Below, in pieces: positions 1 through 5,905 of a stretch of DNA of 7,361 bases. The DNA is from Thiopontia sp964416755. GTDB lineage: Bacteria; Pseudomonadota; Gammaproteobacteria; GCF-002020875. Where the stretch lies: the NCBI GenBank assembly GCA_964416755.1, contig CAYQFH010000122.1, positions 1-7,361 of the forward strand, read 5' to 3'. Every line of letters begins with the position of its first letter. Position 1 is the first letter of the stretch. Under the pieces are notes generated by a model. That model had not been told where the DNA came from, did no database searches, and was given only the letters and a program-made list of their open reading frames with translations. The position numbers were made by a program, and so were the translations under genes.

Positions 1-472
1 TGCCATCGGCCACATAGAACTGGAAGAAGGCGTGACAGGGGGGCAGCGCCATATTCTCAATCTCACCCACGTTCCAGGCAGAGACGATGATTCTGCGCGA
101 ATCCGGGCTGTTCTTGATCTGATCGATCACCTGACTGATCTGGTCAATCGACTCCCCATTGGTCGCAGGCCAGGAACGCCACTGTGATCCGTAGACCGGC
201 CCCAGTTCACCATGTTCATCCGCCCACTCATTCCAGATACGTACCCCGTTATCCTGCAGGTACTGGATATTGGTATCACCACTGAGGAACCAAAGCAGCT
301 CATGGATAATCGACTTGAGGTGACACTTCTTGGTGGTCACCAATGGAAATCCCTCGGAGAGATCAAAACGCATCTGATAGCCAAATACGCTGGTGGTACC
401 AGTTCCGGTACGATCCTCCTTTACCGTGCCATGGTCGCGTACATGGCGCATCAGATCCAAATATTGTTTCAT
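1..472 (-). CDS. thyA: Thymidylate synthase ThyA, N-terminal 157 residues (runs off the left edge)
   Basis: Converts dUMP to dTMP in the cytoplasm with methylenetetrahydrofolate as one-carbon donor and reductant. The visible part starts MKQYLDLMRH and keeps the E. coli ThyA numbering without gaps: Arg21 in DRTGTG, Glu58 in IIHELLWF, Trp80, the Arg126-Arg127 pair in DSRRIIVSAWN that contributes to the dUMP phosphate site, and the catalytic Cys146 in PPCHAFFQF. The family is usually about 264 residues, so roughly 107 C-terminal residues lie beyond position 1. The ATG at 472-470 is chosen because it matches the E. coli start exactly. No good Shine-Dalgarno is visible in front of it; the preceding bases are A/T-rich. 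It is divergent from the yaiL-like gene across a 143-base gap. Identity is near certain. Confidence 0.97.
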   Translation of the reverse strand, partial: MKQYLDLMRHVRDHGTVKEDRTGTGTTSVFGYQMRFDLSEGFPLVTTKKCHLKSIIHELLWFLSGDTNIQYLQDNGVRIWNEWADEHGELGPVYGSQWRSWPATNGESIDQISQVIDQIKNSPDSRRIIVSAWNVGEIENMALPPCHAFFQFYVADG

Positions 473-615
473 CTATTTAATTCAGTGAGTTGTCTTGAAT
501 TGAGGAGTTTGATCCTGTGATGATAGCATGTGATGGTGTAGCACCCTAAACATATGACAAGTATATGGAATTGGTAGAATAGCTCTACCACTACCATTCC
601 CGTATCGAGATTAGC
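473..615. other. Divergent intergenic region between thyA and the yaiL-like gene
   Basis: This 143-base gap must hold promoters for both divergent genes. I see no strong sigma-70 pair for either. A weak candidate for the plus strand is ATGACA (554-559) with TAGAAT (575-580), but the spacer is only 15 bases. The gap also contains a small hairpin (572-590), described separately. No coding signal is evident. Confidence 0.6.
572..590 (+). repeat. Inverted repeat in the 5' leader of the yaiL-like gene
   Basis: TGGTAGA (572-578) and TCTACCA (584-590) are exact reverse complements around a 5-base loop. The repeat ends 25 bases before the ATG at 616. There is no T-run on either side, so it is not an obvious terminator. 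It could be a leader hairpin or an operator. The dyad is directly visible; any function is a guess. Confidence 0.4.
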
Positions 616-1158
616 ATGTCAAACTCAATGATGGATCAGCTCAAGAAAGCTGGTCTGGTCGATAAAAAGAAGCAGTCACAGATCAAGAAAGAGAAGCACA
701 AGGCCCGCCGCAAACAGGGCAATCAAGCCAGCTCCATCAAAGATCAGGCCAAAACGATTGCTCAACAAGCAGCTCAAGAAAAGAGAGAACATGATCGAGC
801 GTTGAACAAACAGCGTAACGAGGAGTCGAGACAGAACGCGACACTTGCCCAGATCACCCAATTGATAGCGAGTCACAAACTCCCTTCAGAGGAGGGCGAT
901 ATTATCTTTAACTTCACTCACAACAAGAAGGTCAAACACCTCTACGTAACAGAGAAGATTCAACAGCAGCTCAGCGCAGGGCATTTGGCGATTGCCACTG
1001 TGAATGGCCAATACGATGTAGTCCCCCGCCCCATTGCCGAGAAGATTGAACAACGCAATGCAGACCATGTGATCTGGTCACAGTCAACTGATAGCACTCA
1101 ATCGACAGAAAACGACCCTTATTCAGACTATCAGATTCCTGATGACCTGATGTGGTAG
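616..1158 (+). CDS. yaiL: DUF2058 family protein, YaiL-like
   Basis: A 180-residue soluble protein resembling E. coli YaiL (DUF2058; sometimes annotated as a nucleoprotein or polynucleotide-associated protein; its biochemical role is not firmly established). Matching features are the N-terminal LKKAGLVDKKK (9-19), a long Lys/Gln/Arg-rich and probably coiled-coil segment (about 15-85), the core GDIIFNFTHNKKVKHLYV (94-111), AIATVNGQYDVVPRPIAEKI, and the closing acidic DPY-SDYQIPDDLMW. E. coli YaiL also ends in PDDLMW. Full length for the family. The Shine-Dalgarno is weak (a GAG about seven bases before ATG 616), but this start gives the family N-terminus. yaeQ follows after 15 bases, so the two are probably co-transcribed. 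The high basic content of the first half would suit nucleic acid binding (inference). Confidence 0.9.
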   Translation: MSNSMMDQLKKAGLVDKKKQSQIKKEKHKARRKQGNQASSIKDQAKTIAQQAAQEKREHDRALNKQRNEESRQNATLAQITQLIASHKLPSEEGDIIFNFTHNKKVKHLYVTEKIQQQLSAGHLAIATVNGQYDVVPRPIAEKIEQRNADHVIWSQSTDSTQSTENDPYSDYQIPDDLMW

Positions 1159-1173
1159 AGAGAACGATTAGAC

Positions 1174-1713
1174 ATGGCACTCAAGGCAACCATCTACAAG
1201 GCTGATCTGCAAATCTCCGATCTGGATCGAAACTATTACAGTAACCACCAACTCACTATCGCCCGCCACCCGTCGGAAAATGAGGAGCGGATGATGGTAC
1301 GCCTGCTCGCTTTTATCCGCCACGCTGATGAGCGGCTGACCCTCACCAAGGGAATCAGCACCGATGATGAACCAGACATCTGGCTACACACCCTAAGCGG
1401 TGAAATTGACCTCTGGATTGAGCTGGGTCAGCCCGATGAGAAGAGAATCCGCCGTGCCTGCGGCAGGGCCCGTGAGGTCTTTATCTACCCATACAGTGGA
1501 CATAGTGCAGAGATCTGGTGGTCACAGATTGAGGACAAGGTCTCCGCTATTTCCAATCTACACATCTACAATCTGGCTTCGGAACTACGGGGCTGTCTCT
1601 CCTCCTTTGCTGACAAGAACATGGTGATTCAAAGCACCATTCAGGATGGGGAGATCTGGATCTCCGAGAATGATCAAAACCTCTCCATCACCCTGCAGTG
1701 CTGGAAAGAATAG
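1174..1713 (+). CDS. yaeQ: YaeQ family protein (PD-(D/E)XK nuclease-like fold)
   Basis: A 179-residue protein matching E. coli YaeQ nearly end to end: MALKATIYKA, LTIARHPSENEERMMVRLLAF (27-47), ADERLTLTKGISTDDEPDIW (51-70), IDLWIELGQPDEKRIRRAC (78-96), and the C-terminal part including STIQDGEIWISENDQNLSI. The family has a variant PD-(D/E)XK nuclease-like fold by structure; the acidic residues in the IDLWIELG strand lie where that core would be. Enzymatic activity has not been convincingly shown for the family as far as I know. The ATG at 1174 is preceded by GAGAGA about ten bases upstream. It begins 15 bases after the yaiL-like stop, so a bicistronic operon is likely. It converges on the exported-protein gene. 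Confidence 0.93.
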   Translation: MALKATIYKADLQISDLDRNYYSNHQLTIARHPSENEERMMVRLLAFIRHADERLTLTKGISTDDEPDIWLHTLSGEIDLWIELGQPDEKRIRRACGRAREVFIYPYSGHSAEIWWSQIEDKVSAISNLHIYNLASELRGCLSSFADKNMVIQSTIQDGEIWISENDQNLSITLQCWKE

Positions 1714-1717
1714 CCAT

Positions 1718-1736
1718 AAAAACTGCTGCTGCAGTT
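1718..1736 (-). terminator. Possible intrinsic terminator of the exported-protein gene
   Basis: AACTGC (1721-1726) and GCAGTT (1731-1736) pair around a 4-base loop. Read on the minus strand, the second arm ends in T residues that continue to give five T in a row (1722-1718), as expected for a short U-tract. The stem is only 6 bp and overlaps the TAA stop of the minus-strand gene (1737-1735). It lies in the 21-base convergent gap with yaeQ. On the plus strand there is no T-run after it. Weak but well placed. Confidence 0.4.
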
Positions 1737-2130
1737 AGATACGCGTCTGTTCATCCACATTGGGGGGATTATCCCTAATCTCTTCCTGTTTCTGCTGCTC
1801 GTATCCTTCCTTCACCCCCTCATACACCGCCTTGGTTTTCTCTTTGACGGACTCATAGGCGTTCATCCCATCTTTCTTCCAGTCCCCCTTGTTCTCGTTG
1901 ACATACGTTTCCGCAGCTTCATACTTCTCATCCACAAACTCTTTTGAAGATTCGTAGGTGTTGAGCGCCTTCTCCTTCAGTGAGCCATCAGGATCAATCT
2001 TCTCCTGTACAACTCTCGCCTTTTCACCAATCGACTTCCCCAGTGACTTGTACCAGCTGCTCTCCTCTTCGGCGATTACTGACATGGGTAACAGACATAG
2101 TGTTAATCCGCTTAGAACTACTCGTTTCAT
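1735..2130 (-). CDS. Small exported Lys/Glu-rich helical protein with 11-residue repeats; function unknown
   Basis: A 131-residue protein I do not recognise by name. It has a Sec-type signal peptide: Lys2-Arg3, a hydrophobic core VVLSGLTLCLLPMSVIA, and a likely cleavage after Ala20 (V-I-A, then EEESSW). No lipobox cysteine follows, so the mature protein of about 111 residues should be soluble in the periplasm or outside. It is rich in Lys and Glu, with almost no cysteine or proline until the PP near 122. Tyrosines head similar segments at 59 (YESSKEF), 70 (YEAAETY), 92 (YESVKEK) and 103 (YEGVKEG), all in one 11-residue register. This suggests a continuous amphipathic helix like LEA group 3 or apolipoprotein-type sequences. 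The ATG at 2130 has GAGA eight bases upstream. It has the same strand as the transporter operon but a 262-base gap separates them, so it is probably a separate transcript. Confidence 0.72.
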   Translation of the reverse strand: MKRVVLSGLTLCLLPMSVIAEEESSWYKSLGKSIGEKARVVQEKIDPDGSLKEKALNTYESSKEFVDEKYEAAETYVNENKGDWKKDGMNAYESVKEKTKAVYEGVKEGYEQQKQEEIRDNPPNVDEQTRI

Positions 2131-2392
2131 TTCACATTTCTCACATAAATTTCATTGGTTGCCGGCACATTTTATCCTGACAGTTTCCACACAGCCTCTA
2201 TCAGATTTCAAGAGGCCGATTTCTACTATCTACAAGCGTCTCTTACTTTTTCTGAAGATGGAACTATCTCTTGTCCCCATCCGTCACTGCATTCTGACCT
2301 CATCCATGCAGCATAGTTCAAGTATGTAAACACCAATCCTGCCTTTTCCGATCACGACAATGACAATTTCCCATATGTCATTTCACTGCCGA
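2131..2392. other. Intergenic region between the transporter ATPase gene and the exported-protein gene
   Basis: No credible gene is seen on either strand in these 262 bases. Two inverted repeats are visible. AATGACA (2359-2365) with TGTCATT (2376-2382) lies about 11 bases past the ATPase stop. GCCTCT (2194-2199) with AGAGGC (2211-2216) lies further on. Neither is followed by a T-run on the minus strand, so neither is a standard intrinsic terminator; the first is the better candidate for a 3' mRNA end or stabiliser. I could not place a convincing promoter for the exported-protein gene, although an A/T-rich GATAAAAT lies upstream of it. Confidence 0.5.
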
Positions 2393-3220
2393 TTATCCTA
2401 TAGCCAGTTTCAGTTCCGGTTGACTATTCCTGGATATTGGCTGGCTGTGGCGCTCATGGAGAAACTTCACCACCTCTGCACGATAGTGGTTGAATTGCGG
2501 ATCTTCTGCCAGTTCCAACCGTTTTCTGGGACGCGCCAACCCTACATCCAGTACATTGCCAACTGTGGCGGAAGGGCCATTGCTCATCATCACAATTCGA
2601 TCTGACAACAGCACAGCCTCATCCACATCATGGGTAATCATGATAACGGTATTGTTGAGCCGGGCCTGAATCTCCATCAACGAATCCTGCATATGAGTAC
2701 GTGTCAGCGCATCCAGTGCACCAAATGGCTCGTCCATCAGCAGCACCTTCGGCTGCATCGACAGCGCTCGGGCAATACCGACGCGCTGCTTCATCCCCCC
2801 TGATATTTCAGCAGGTTTACGATCCAGCGCATGCGACATATGGACCATCTCCAAATGATCTACCGTCCATTGATGGCGCTCCTGTTTGCTCTTGCTTTTG
2901 CCAAACACCTGATCCACCGCCAACCTTACATTCTCATAGACTGTGAGCCAAGGCATCAGCGAATGGTTTTGAAAGATCACTGCACGATCCGGGCCTGGCG
3001 ACTTCACCTCCTTCCCTTCAAGCACCACTCCCCCGGTAGTGGCCTGCAGCAGTCCGGCGACAATATTGAGTACCGTCGATTTACCACAGCCAGAGTGGCC
3101 AATCAGTGAGATGAACTCACCCTCTTCCACCTTTAGATTTACATTCTGTAACACCTCCAGTGGCCCATTATCAGTAGGGAAGGTGATACCTACATGGTCG
3201 ATTTCCAGTATTGGGTTCAT
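2393..3220 (-). CDS. nrtD: Nitrate-type ABC transporter ATP-binding protein (NrtD/NasD type)
   Basis: A 275-residue cytoplasmic ATPase that powers the importer. All motifs are present: Walker A GHSGCGKST (41-49), Q-loop Gln84 in IFQNHSLMPWLTVYENV, signature SGGMKQR (140-146), Walker B VLLMDEP (159-165), D-loop ALD (168-170) and H-loop His197 in MITHDVDEA. The Q-loop context and the GALDALTRTHMQ segment are typical of the nitrate/sulfonate/taurine group. The protein ends at about the length of a single domain, so it is like NrtD or Klebsiella NasD rather than cyanobacterial NrtC, which carries a C-terminal binding-protein-like domain. The ATG at 3220 has AGGA seven bases upstream. It is 30 bases after the nrtB stop and is the last gene of the operon. 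Family and role are secure; nitrate rather than another anion rests on the NrtA/NrtB neighbours. Confidence 0.9.
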   Translation of the reverse strand: MNPILEIDHVGITFPTDNGPLEVLQNVNLKVEEGEFISLIGHSGCGKSTVLNIVAGLLQATTGGVVLEGKEVKSPGPDRAVIFQNHSLMPWLTVYENVRLAVDQVFGKSKSKQERHQWTVDHLEMVHMSHALDRKPAEISGGMKQRVGIARALSMQPKVLLMDEPFGALDALTRTHMQDSLMEIQARLNNTVIMITHDVDEAVLLSDRIVMMSNGPSATVGNVLDVGLARPRKRLELAEDPQFNHYRAEVVKFLHERHSQPISRNSQPELKLAIG

Positions 3221-3250
3221 GATTTAATCCTAAATTTTAATAATTGTTGT

Positions 3251-4267
3251 CTATCTCAATGCGACACTCTTGTCCCAGGAGAAGGAACGCTGCAGCAGCA
3301 ACATCGTACGATCCAGCAGATAACCGATAAAACCGATCACCAGTACCGCAACCATGATGCGACTCAGCGAGTTGGAGCTGCCGTTCTGGAACTCATCCCA
3401 GACAAATTTCCCCAGCCCCGGATTCTGCGCCAGCATCTCTGCTGCAATCAGCACCATCCAGCTGATCCCCAGTGAGAGACGTAGCCCGGTAAACATCATC
3501 GGGATCGATGATGGCAGCACCACCTTGGTGGTCTTCTTGACCCAACTCAGCTGCAGTACCTTGCTCACGTTGACAAGATCCCGATCCACACTGGCAACAC
3601 CTACTGCGGTATTGATCAGTGTCGGCCAAAGGCAGCAAAGGGTGACGGTAATGGCCGAGGTGACAAAGGATTTGGAGAACATCGGGTCCTGCGAGACATA
3701 GACCGCAGAGACCACCATGGTGACCAGTGGCAACCAGGCTAGCGGTGACACCGGCTTGAACACCTGGATGATTGGATTGATCGCCTTGTGCAGGTTATTG
3801 CTCATCCCCGTGATCACTCCTAATGGTATTGCAATGAATGAGGCGACCACAAAGCCGGTCATTACCGTCACCAGGCTGGTGACAATCTGATCAAAGAAGG
3901 TCTCCTTGCCGGTATATTGTCGGCTGCGCATCTTTTCGATCTTCTGTTCCGGCTTACCTGCCGCAATCGCCTTCTCAATACGCATCTCCATCCGCTGATA
4001 GAAGGCGGCCTCCTTGGCCCGCTCTTCGCGATGCTCATCCAGCAGATTGAGCGACTGCTCCCAGACCTGACTCGGCCCCGGAAAGGCACCCAGCGAGGTA
4101 TGAATATTCTTGGCACTCCCCTCCCAGATCAGCAGAAAGAGGGCCATCGCAATCACCGGTAGCACCACACTGGTGAGGTTATCGGCTGAAAAGAGCAGCT
4201 TGAAATGGATCATCACATCGGCAAACCGGGTATCTTCCCGGTATTGGGTCACTGTTGTCGTATTCAT
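3251..4267 (-). CDS. nrtB: Nitrate-type ABC transporter permease NrtB
   Basis: A 338-residue inner-membrane permease. Hydrophobic spans lie at about 33-49, 127-152, 167-191, 203-222, 262-280 and 303-318. The cytoplasmic coupling loop that contacts the ATPase is visible at about 232-262 (VNVSKVLQLSW, then TKVVLPSSIPMMFTGLRLSLG), a degenerate EAA motif of the NrtB/SsuC/CynB group. Between the first and second spans is a charged, helical stretch of about 55 residues (66-120, with DEHREERAKEAAF and KPEQKIEKMR), longer than in sulfonate or taurine permeases. Start choice: the ATG at 4267 has AAGGA (4279-4275) seven bases upstream. A GTG at 4288 would add seven residues but lies inside the palindrome and lacks a ribosome binding site. 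It lies between nrtA (50 bases upstream) and the ATPase gene. Confidence 0.9.
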   Translation of the reverse strand: MNTTTVTQYREDTRFADVMIHFKLLFSADNLTSVVLPVIAMALFLLIWEGSAKNIHTSLGAFPGPSQVWEQSLNLLDEHREERAKEAAFYQRMEMRIEKAIAAGKPEQKIEKMRSRQYTGKETFFDQIVTSLVTVMTGFVVASFIAIPLGVITGMSNNLHKAINPIIQVFKPVSPLAWLPLVTMVVSAVYVSQDPMFSKSFVTSAITVTLCCLWPTLINTAVGVASVDRDLVNVSKVLQLSWVKKTTKVVLPSSIPMMFTGLRLSLGISWMVLIAAEMLAQNPGLGKFVWDEFQNGSSNSLSRIMVAVLVIGFIGYLLDRTMLLLQRSFSWDKSVALR

Positions 4268-4274
4268 GGTTCTA

Positions 4275-4279
4275 TCCTT
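4275..4279 (-). promoter_or_regulatory. Ribosome binding site deciding the nrtB start
   Basis: AAGGA on the minus strand, with 7 bases to the ATG at 4267. It supports that ATG over the GTG at 4288, which lies upstream of it inside the palindrome. Confidence 0.75.
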
Positions 4280-4284
4280 GTCTG

Positions 4285-4310
4285 CCACCCTGCGCAGCTG
4301 CGCAGGGTGG
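4285..4310 (-). repeat. Perfect 26-base palindrome between nrtA and nrtB (likely mRNA hairpin)
   Basis: The 13-base arm CCACCCTGCGCAG is followed directly by its exact reverse complement. In RNA it would fold as an 11-bp stem, with 9 G/C pairs, and an AGCU loop. It begins 7 bases after the nrtA stop codon (4320-4318) and ends just upstream of the nrtB ribosome binding site. No T-run follows on the minus strand, so it is not a standard intrinsic terminator. Its place between a binding-protein gene and its permease gene resembles stabilising or processing hairpins such as those between malE and malF. The likely result would be more nrtA than nrtB message (inference). A protein-binding dyad is the alternative. 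Confidence 0.8.
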
Positions 4311-4317
4311 TATTGGG

Positions 4318-5727
4318 TTACAGCCTGGTATCCCCTTTGATACCAATCTCGAACTGCTGGAGATATGCATTCGGTTTGGTGCCATCAAAGGTAATGTTGT
4401 CGATAAACTCGGTTTGAGGTGCCCGATAGCCACTCTCAGTCACAAAGTTGGGGAACTCCTCGCTCACCATATACCCCTCGCGGATCAACTCCTCGGCTGC
4501 CACCCGATAGATATCCGGGCGATAGACTGATTTGGCCACCTCGTCATACCAGCTATCCGACTTGTAGTCCGAGATCTGCCCCCAACGACGCATCTGTGAG
4601 AGGTACCAGACCGCATCCGAGTAGTAGGGGTAGGTGGCGTTGTAGCGGAAGAAGACATTGAAGTCAGGGACCTCACGCTTGTCGCCCTTCTCATACTCGA
4701 AGGTACCAGTCATGGAGTTGGCGATCACCTCATAGTCTGCCCCTACATATTGTGGCTTGGAGAGGATCTTCACCGCCTCTGGACGATTGGCATTATTGTT
4801 TTCATCCAACCACTTGGCGGCGCGTAACAGGGCTTTGACCACACGCACCGTGGTATTGGGGTACTTTTCGGTAAAGGATTTGTTCAACCCAAATACCTTC
4901 TCCGGATTGTTCTTCCAGATCTCATAGTCGGTGATGACCGGCACACCAATCCCCTTGAATACCGCCTGCTGGTTCCATGGCTCACCGACACAGTAGCCAT
5001 GGATGGTCCCTGCCTCCAGGGTAGCCGGCATCTGTGGTGGCGGGGTCACCGAAAGCAGTGCATCGGCATCAATGGTCCCCTGAATATCACCCTTGTGTGG
5101 TGCATAGTAACCAGGGTGGATACCCCCGGAGGCGAGCCAGTAACGCAGCTCGTAGTTATGGGTCGAGACCGGGAATACCATCCCCATCTTGAATGGCTTG
5201 CCCTCCTCCTTGTAGTCATCTACCACATGCTTCAGCGTCTCTGCGGAGATCGGGTGTTGCGGCCTGCCATCGGCCTGTTTGGGGATGTGGGGCTTCATCT
5301 GCTCCCATACCTCATTGGAGACGGTAATCCCGTTACCATTCAGATCCATACTGAACGGGGTGACAATATGGGCCTGGGTACCAAAACCAATGGTGGCGGC
5401 CAGTGGCTGTCCCGCGAGCATATGTGCACCATCCAGCTGCCCATCAATCACGCCATCCAGCAGCACCTTCCAGTTGGCCTGCGCCTCCAGCGTGACGTAC
5501 AACCCTTCATCCTCAAAATAGCCCTTTTCGTAAGCAATAGCGAGTGGTGCCATATCGGTCAGTTTGATAAAGCCAAACTTCAGATCCTCCTTCTCAGGAT
5601 CACCCACTGCAGCGGAAGCCGATCCCATCCATGCACTCACCCCCAGTGCAACTGCCATCGCAATACTCTTCTTTAAAAACCCCCTGCGGCTACTACCGAA
5701 ATCATTCATCAATCGTTTCATCATCAT
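4318..5727 (-). CDS. nrtA: Periplasmic nitrate-type substrate-binding protein NrtA, Tat-exported
   Basis: Up to 469 residues, the size of NrtA/NasF-type proteins and longer than SsuA- or TauA-like ones. The N-terminus is a Tat signal: SRRGFLK (13-19) fits S-R-R-x-F-L-K, followed by a mild hydrophobic stretch and AxA cleavage near 37-39 (ASA, then AVGD). No cysteine follows, so unlike the cyanobacterial NrtA lipoprotein it should be freely periplasmic. Family-typical segments are LKFGFIKLTDMAPLAIAYEKGYFEDEGL (49-76), NWKVLLDGVIDGQLDGAHML (85-104), FPVSTHNYELRYWLASGG (185-202) and HGYCVGEPWNQQAV (243-256). The family binds nitrate, sometimes nitrite or bicarbonate, in a two-lobed cleft; the exact ligand cannot be read here. 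Three consecutive ATG codons open the frame (5727, 5724, 5721); Shine-Dalgarno spacing favours the second or third. First gene of the operon, behind a sigma-54 promoter. Confidence 0.92.
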   Translation of the reverse strand: MMMKRLMNDFGSSRRGFLKKSIAMAVALGVSAWMGSASAAVGDPEKEDLKFGFIKLTDMAPLAIAYEKGYFEDEGLYVTLEAQANWKVLLDGVIDGQLDGAHMLAGQPLAATIGFGTQAHIVTPFSMDLNGNGITVSNEVWEQMKPHIPKQADGRPQHPISAETLKHVVDDYKEEGKPFKMGMVFPVSTHNYELRYWLASGGIHPGYYAPHKGDIQGTIDADALLSVTPPPQMPATLEAGTIHGYCVGEPWNQQAVFKGIGVPVITDYEIWKNNPEKVFGLNKSFTEKYPNTTVRVVKALLRAAKWLDENNNANRPEAVKILSKPQYVGADYEVIANSMTGTFEYEKGDKREVPDFNVFFRYNATYPYYSDAVWYLSQMRRWGQISDYKSDSWYDEVAKSVYRPDIYRVAAEELIREGYMVSEEFPNFVTESGYRAPQTEFIDNITFDGTKPNAYLQQFEIGIKGDTRL

Positions 5728-5729
5728 AT

Positions 5730-5735
5730 CCCTTT
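5730..5735 (-). promoter_or_regulatory. Ribosome binding site of nrtA, with three candidate ATG codons
   Basis: AAAGGG on the minus strand lies 2, 5 and 8 bases before the ATGs at 5727, 5724 and 5721. The usual spacing supports starting at 5724 or 5721, giving 468 or 467 residues. The mature protein is unaffected. Confidence 0.6.
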
Positions 5736-5776
5736 GTTGTTGCGGAGAGGTGTTAACAGCGAGGGCCCTTCGCCAT

Positions 5777-5794
5777 ATAACTATCGATGGTTAT
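5777..5794 (-). repeat. Dyad overlapping the -12 element and the predicted transcription start of nrtA
   Basis: ATAAC (5777-5781) and GTTAT (5790-5794) flank an ATCGAT centre, making an 18-base dyad with a single mismatched pair (5782 and 5789). It spans the region from the -12 end of the sigma-54 promoter past the predicted start near 5783. A protein bound here could block transcription, but the repeat is A/T-rich and could be chance. Confidence 0.35.
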
Positions 5795-5809
5795 GCAGAG
5801 GCTGTGCCA
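5794..5809 (-). promoter_or_regulatory. Sigma-54 (RpoN) promoter of the nrtA operon
   Basis: On the minus strand the sequence TGGCAC-AGCCT-CTGCA matches the sigma-54 consensus TGGCAC-N5-TTGCA with one mismatch. The -24 GG (5808-5807) and the -12 GC (5796-5795) are exactly 12 bases apart, as required. The predicted transcription start is near 5783, giving a leader of about 55 bases to nrtA. Sigma-54 promoters need an enhancer-binding activator; the dyad at 5906-5922 supplies a plausible NtrC site. Directly visible match; activity is inference. Confidence 0.82.
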
Positions 5810-5812
5810 TAC

Positions 5813-5830
5813 AAAACAATCAATTGTTTT
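5813..5830 (-). promoter_or_regulatory. A/T-rich dyad just upstream of the -24 element, possibly an IHF or regulator site
   Basis: AAAACAAT (5813-5820) and ATTGTTTT (5823-5830) are exact reverse complements around a 2-base centre. It starts 4 bases upstream of the sigma-54 -24 box. On the plus strand, AATCAA-N4-TTT (5818-5830) also fits the IHF core WATCAA-N4-TTR except at the last base. IHF often bends DNA between an enhancer and a sigma-54 promoter, so this position makes sense, but the match is short and A/T-rich sequence gives such hits easily. Confidence 0.4.
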
Positions 5831-5905
5831 AAAAGGAATATTAAGTAATTTACAAATGGATTTTGAATAGAGACCGCACCAACAGAAGTAACTCGACTGA
5901 GTGAA

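Noticed and set aside
505..517. GAGTTTGATCCTG, identical to 13 bases of the conserved 5' end of 16S rRNA
   Set aside because: The match stops on both sides (the following bases do not give GGCTCAG), and thyA and yaiL-like genes flank it with no room for an rRNA. Treated as chance, not an rRNA remnant.
572..590. tRNA-like D-arm string (TGGTAGA...TCTACCA)
   Set aside because: No acceptor, anticodon or T-arm can be built around it in the 143-base gap. It is a simple inverted repeat.
2194..2216. Inverted repeat GCCTCT...AGAGGC as the terminator of the transporter operon
   Set aside because: It is about 175 bases past the ATPase stop, has an 11-base loop and only 6 bp of stem, and no T-run follows on the minus strand.
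1958..2329. Plus-strand open frame of 123 codons reaching into the 2131-2392 gap
   Set aside because: Half of it is antisense to the exported-protein gene. The composition is Ser/Phe/His-rich, typical of a shadow frame, and no homologue is recognised.
4268..4288. GTG at 4288 as the start of nrtB
   Set aside because: It lies inside the perfect palindrome and has no ribosome binding site, whereas the ATG at 4267 has AAGGA at 7 bases.
4999..5676. Plus-strand open frame of 225 codons
   Set aside because: It is wholly opposite nrtA, whose product has clear family motifs over this whole stretch. The plus-strand product has no recognisable domain.
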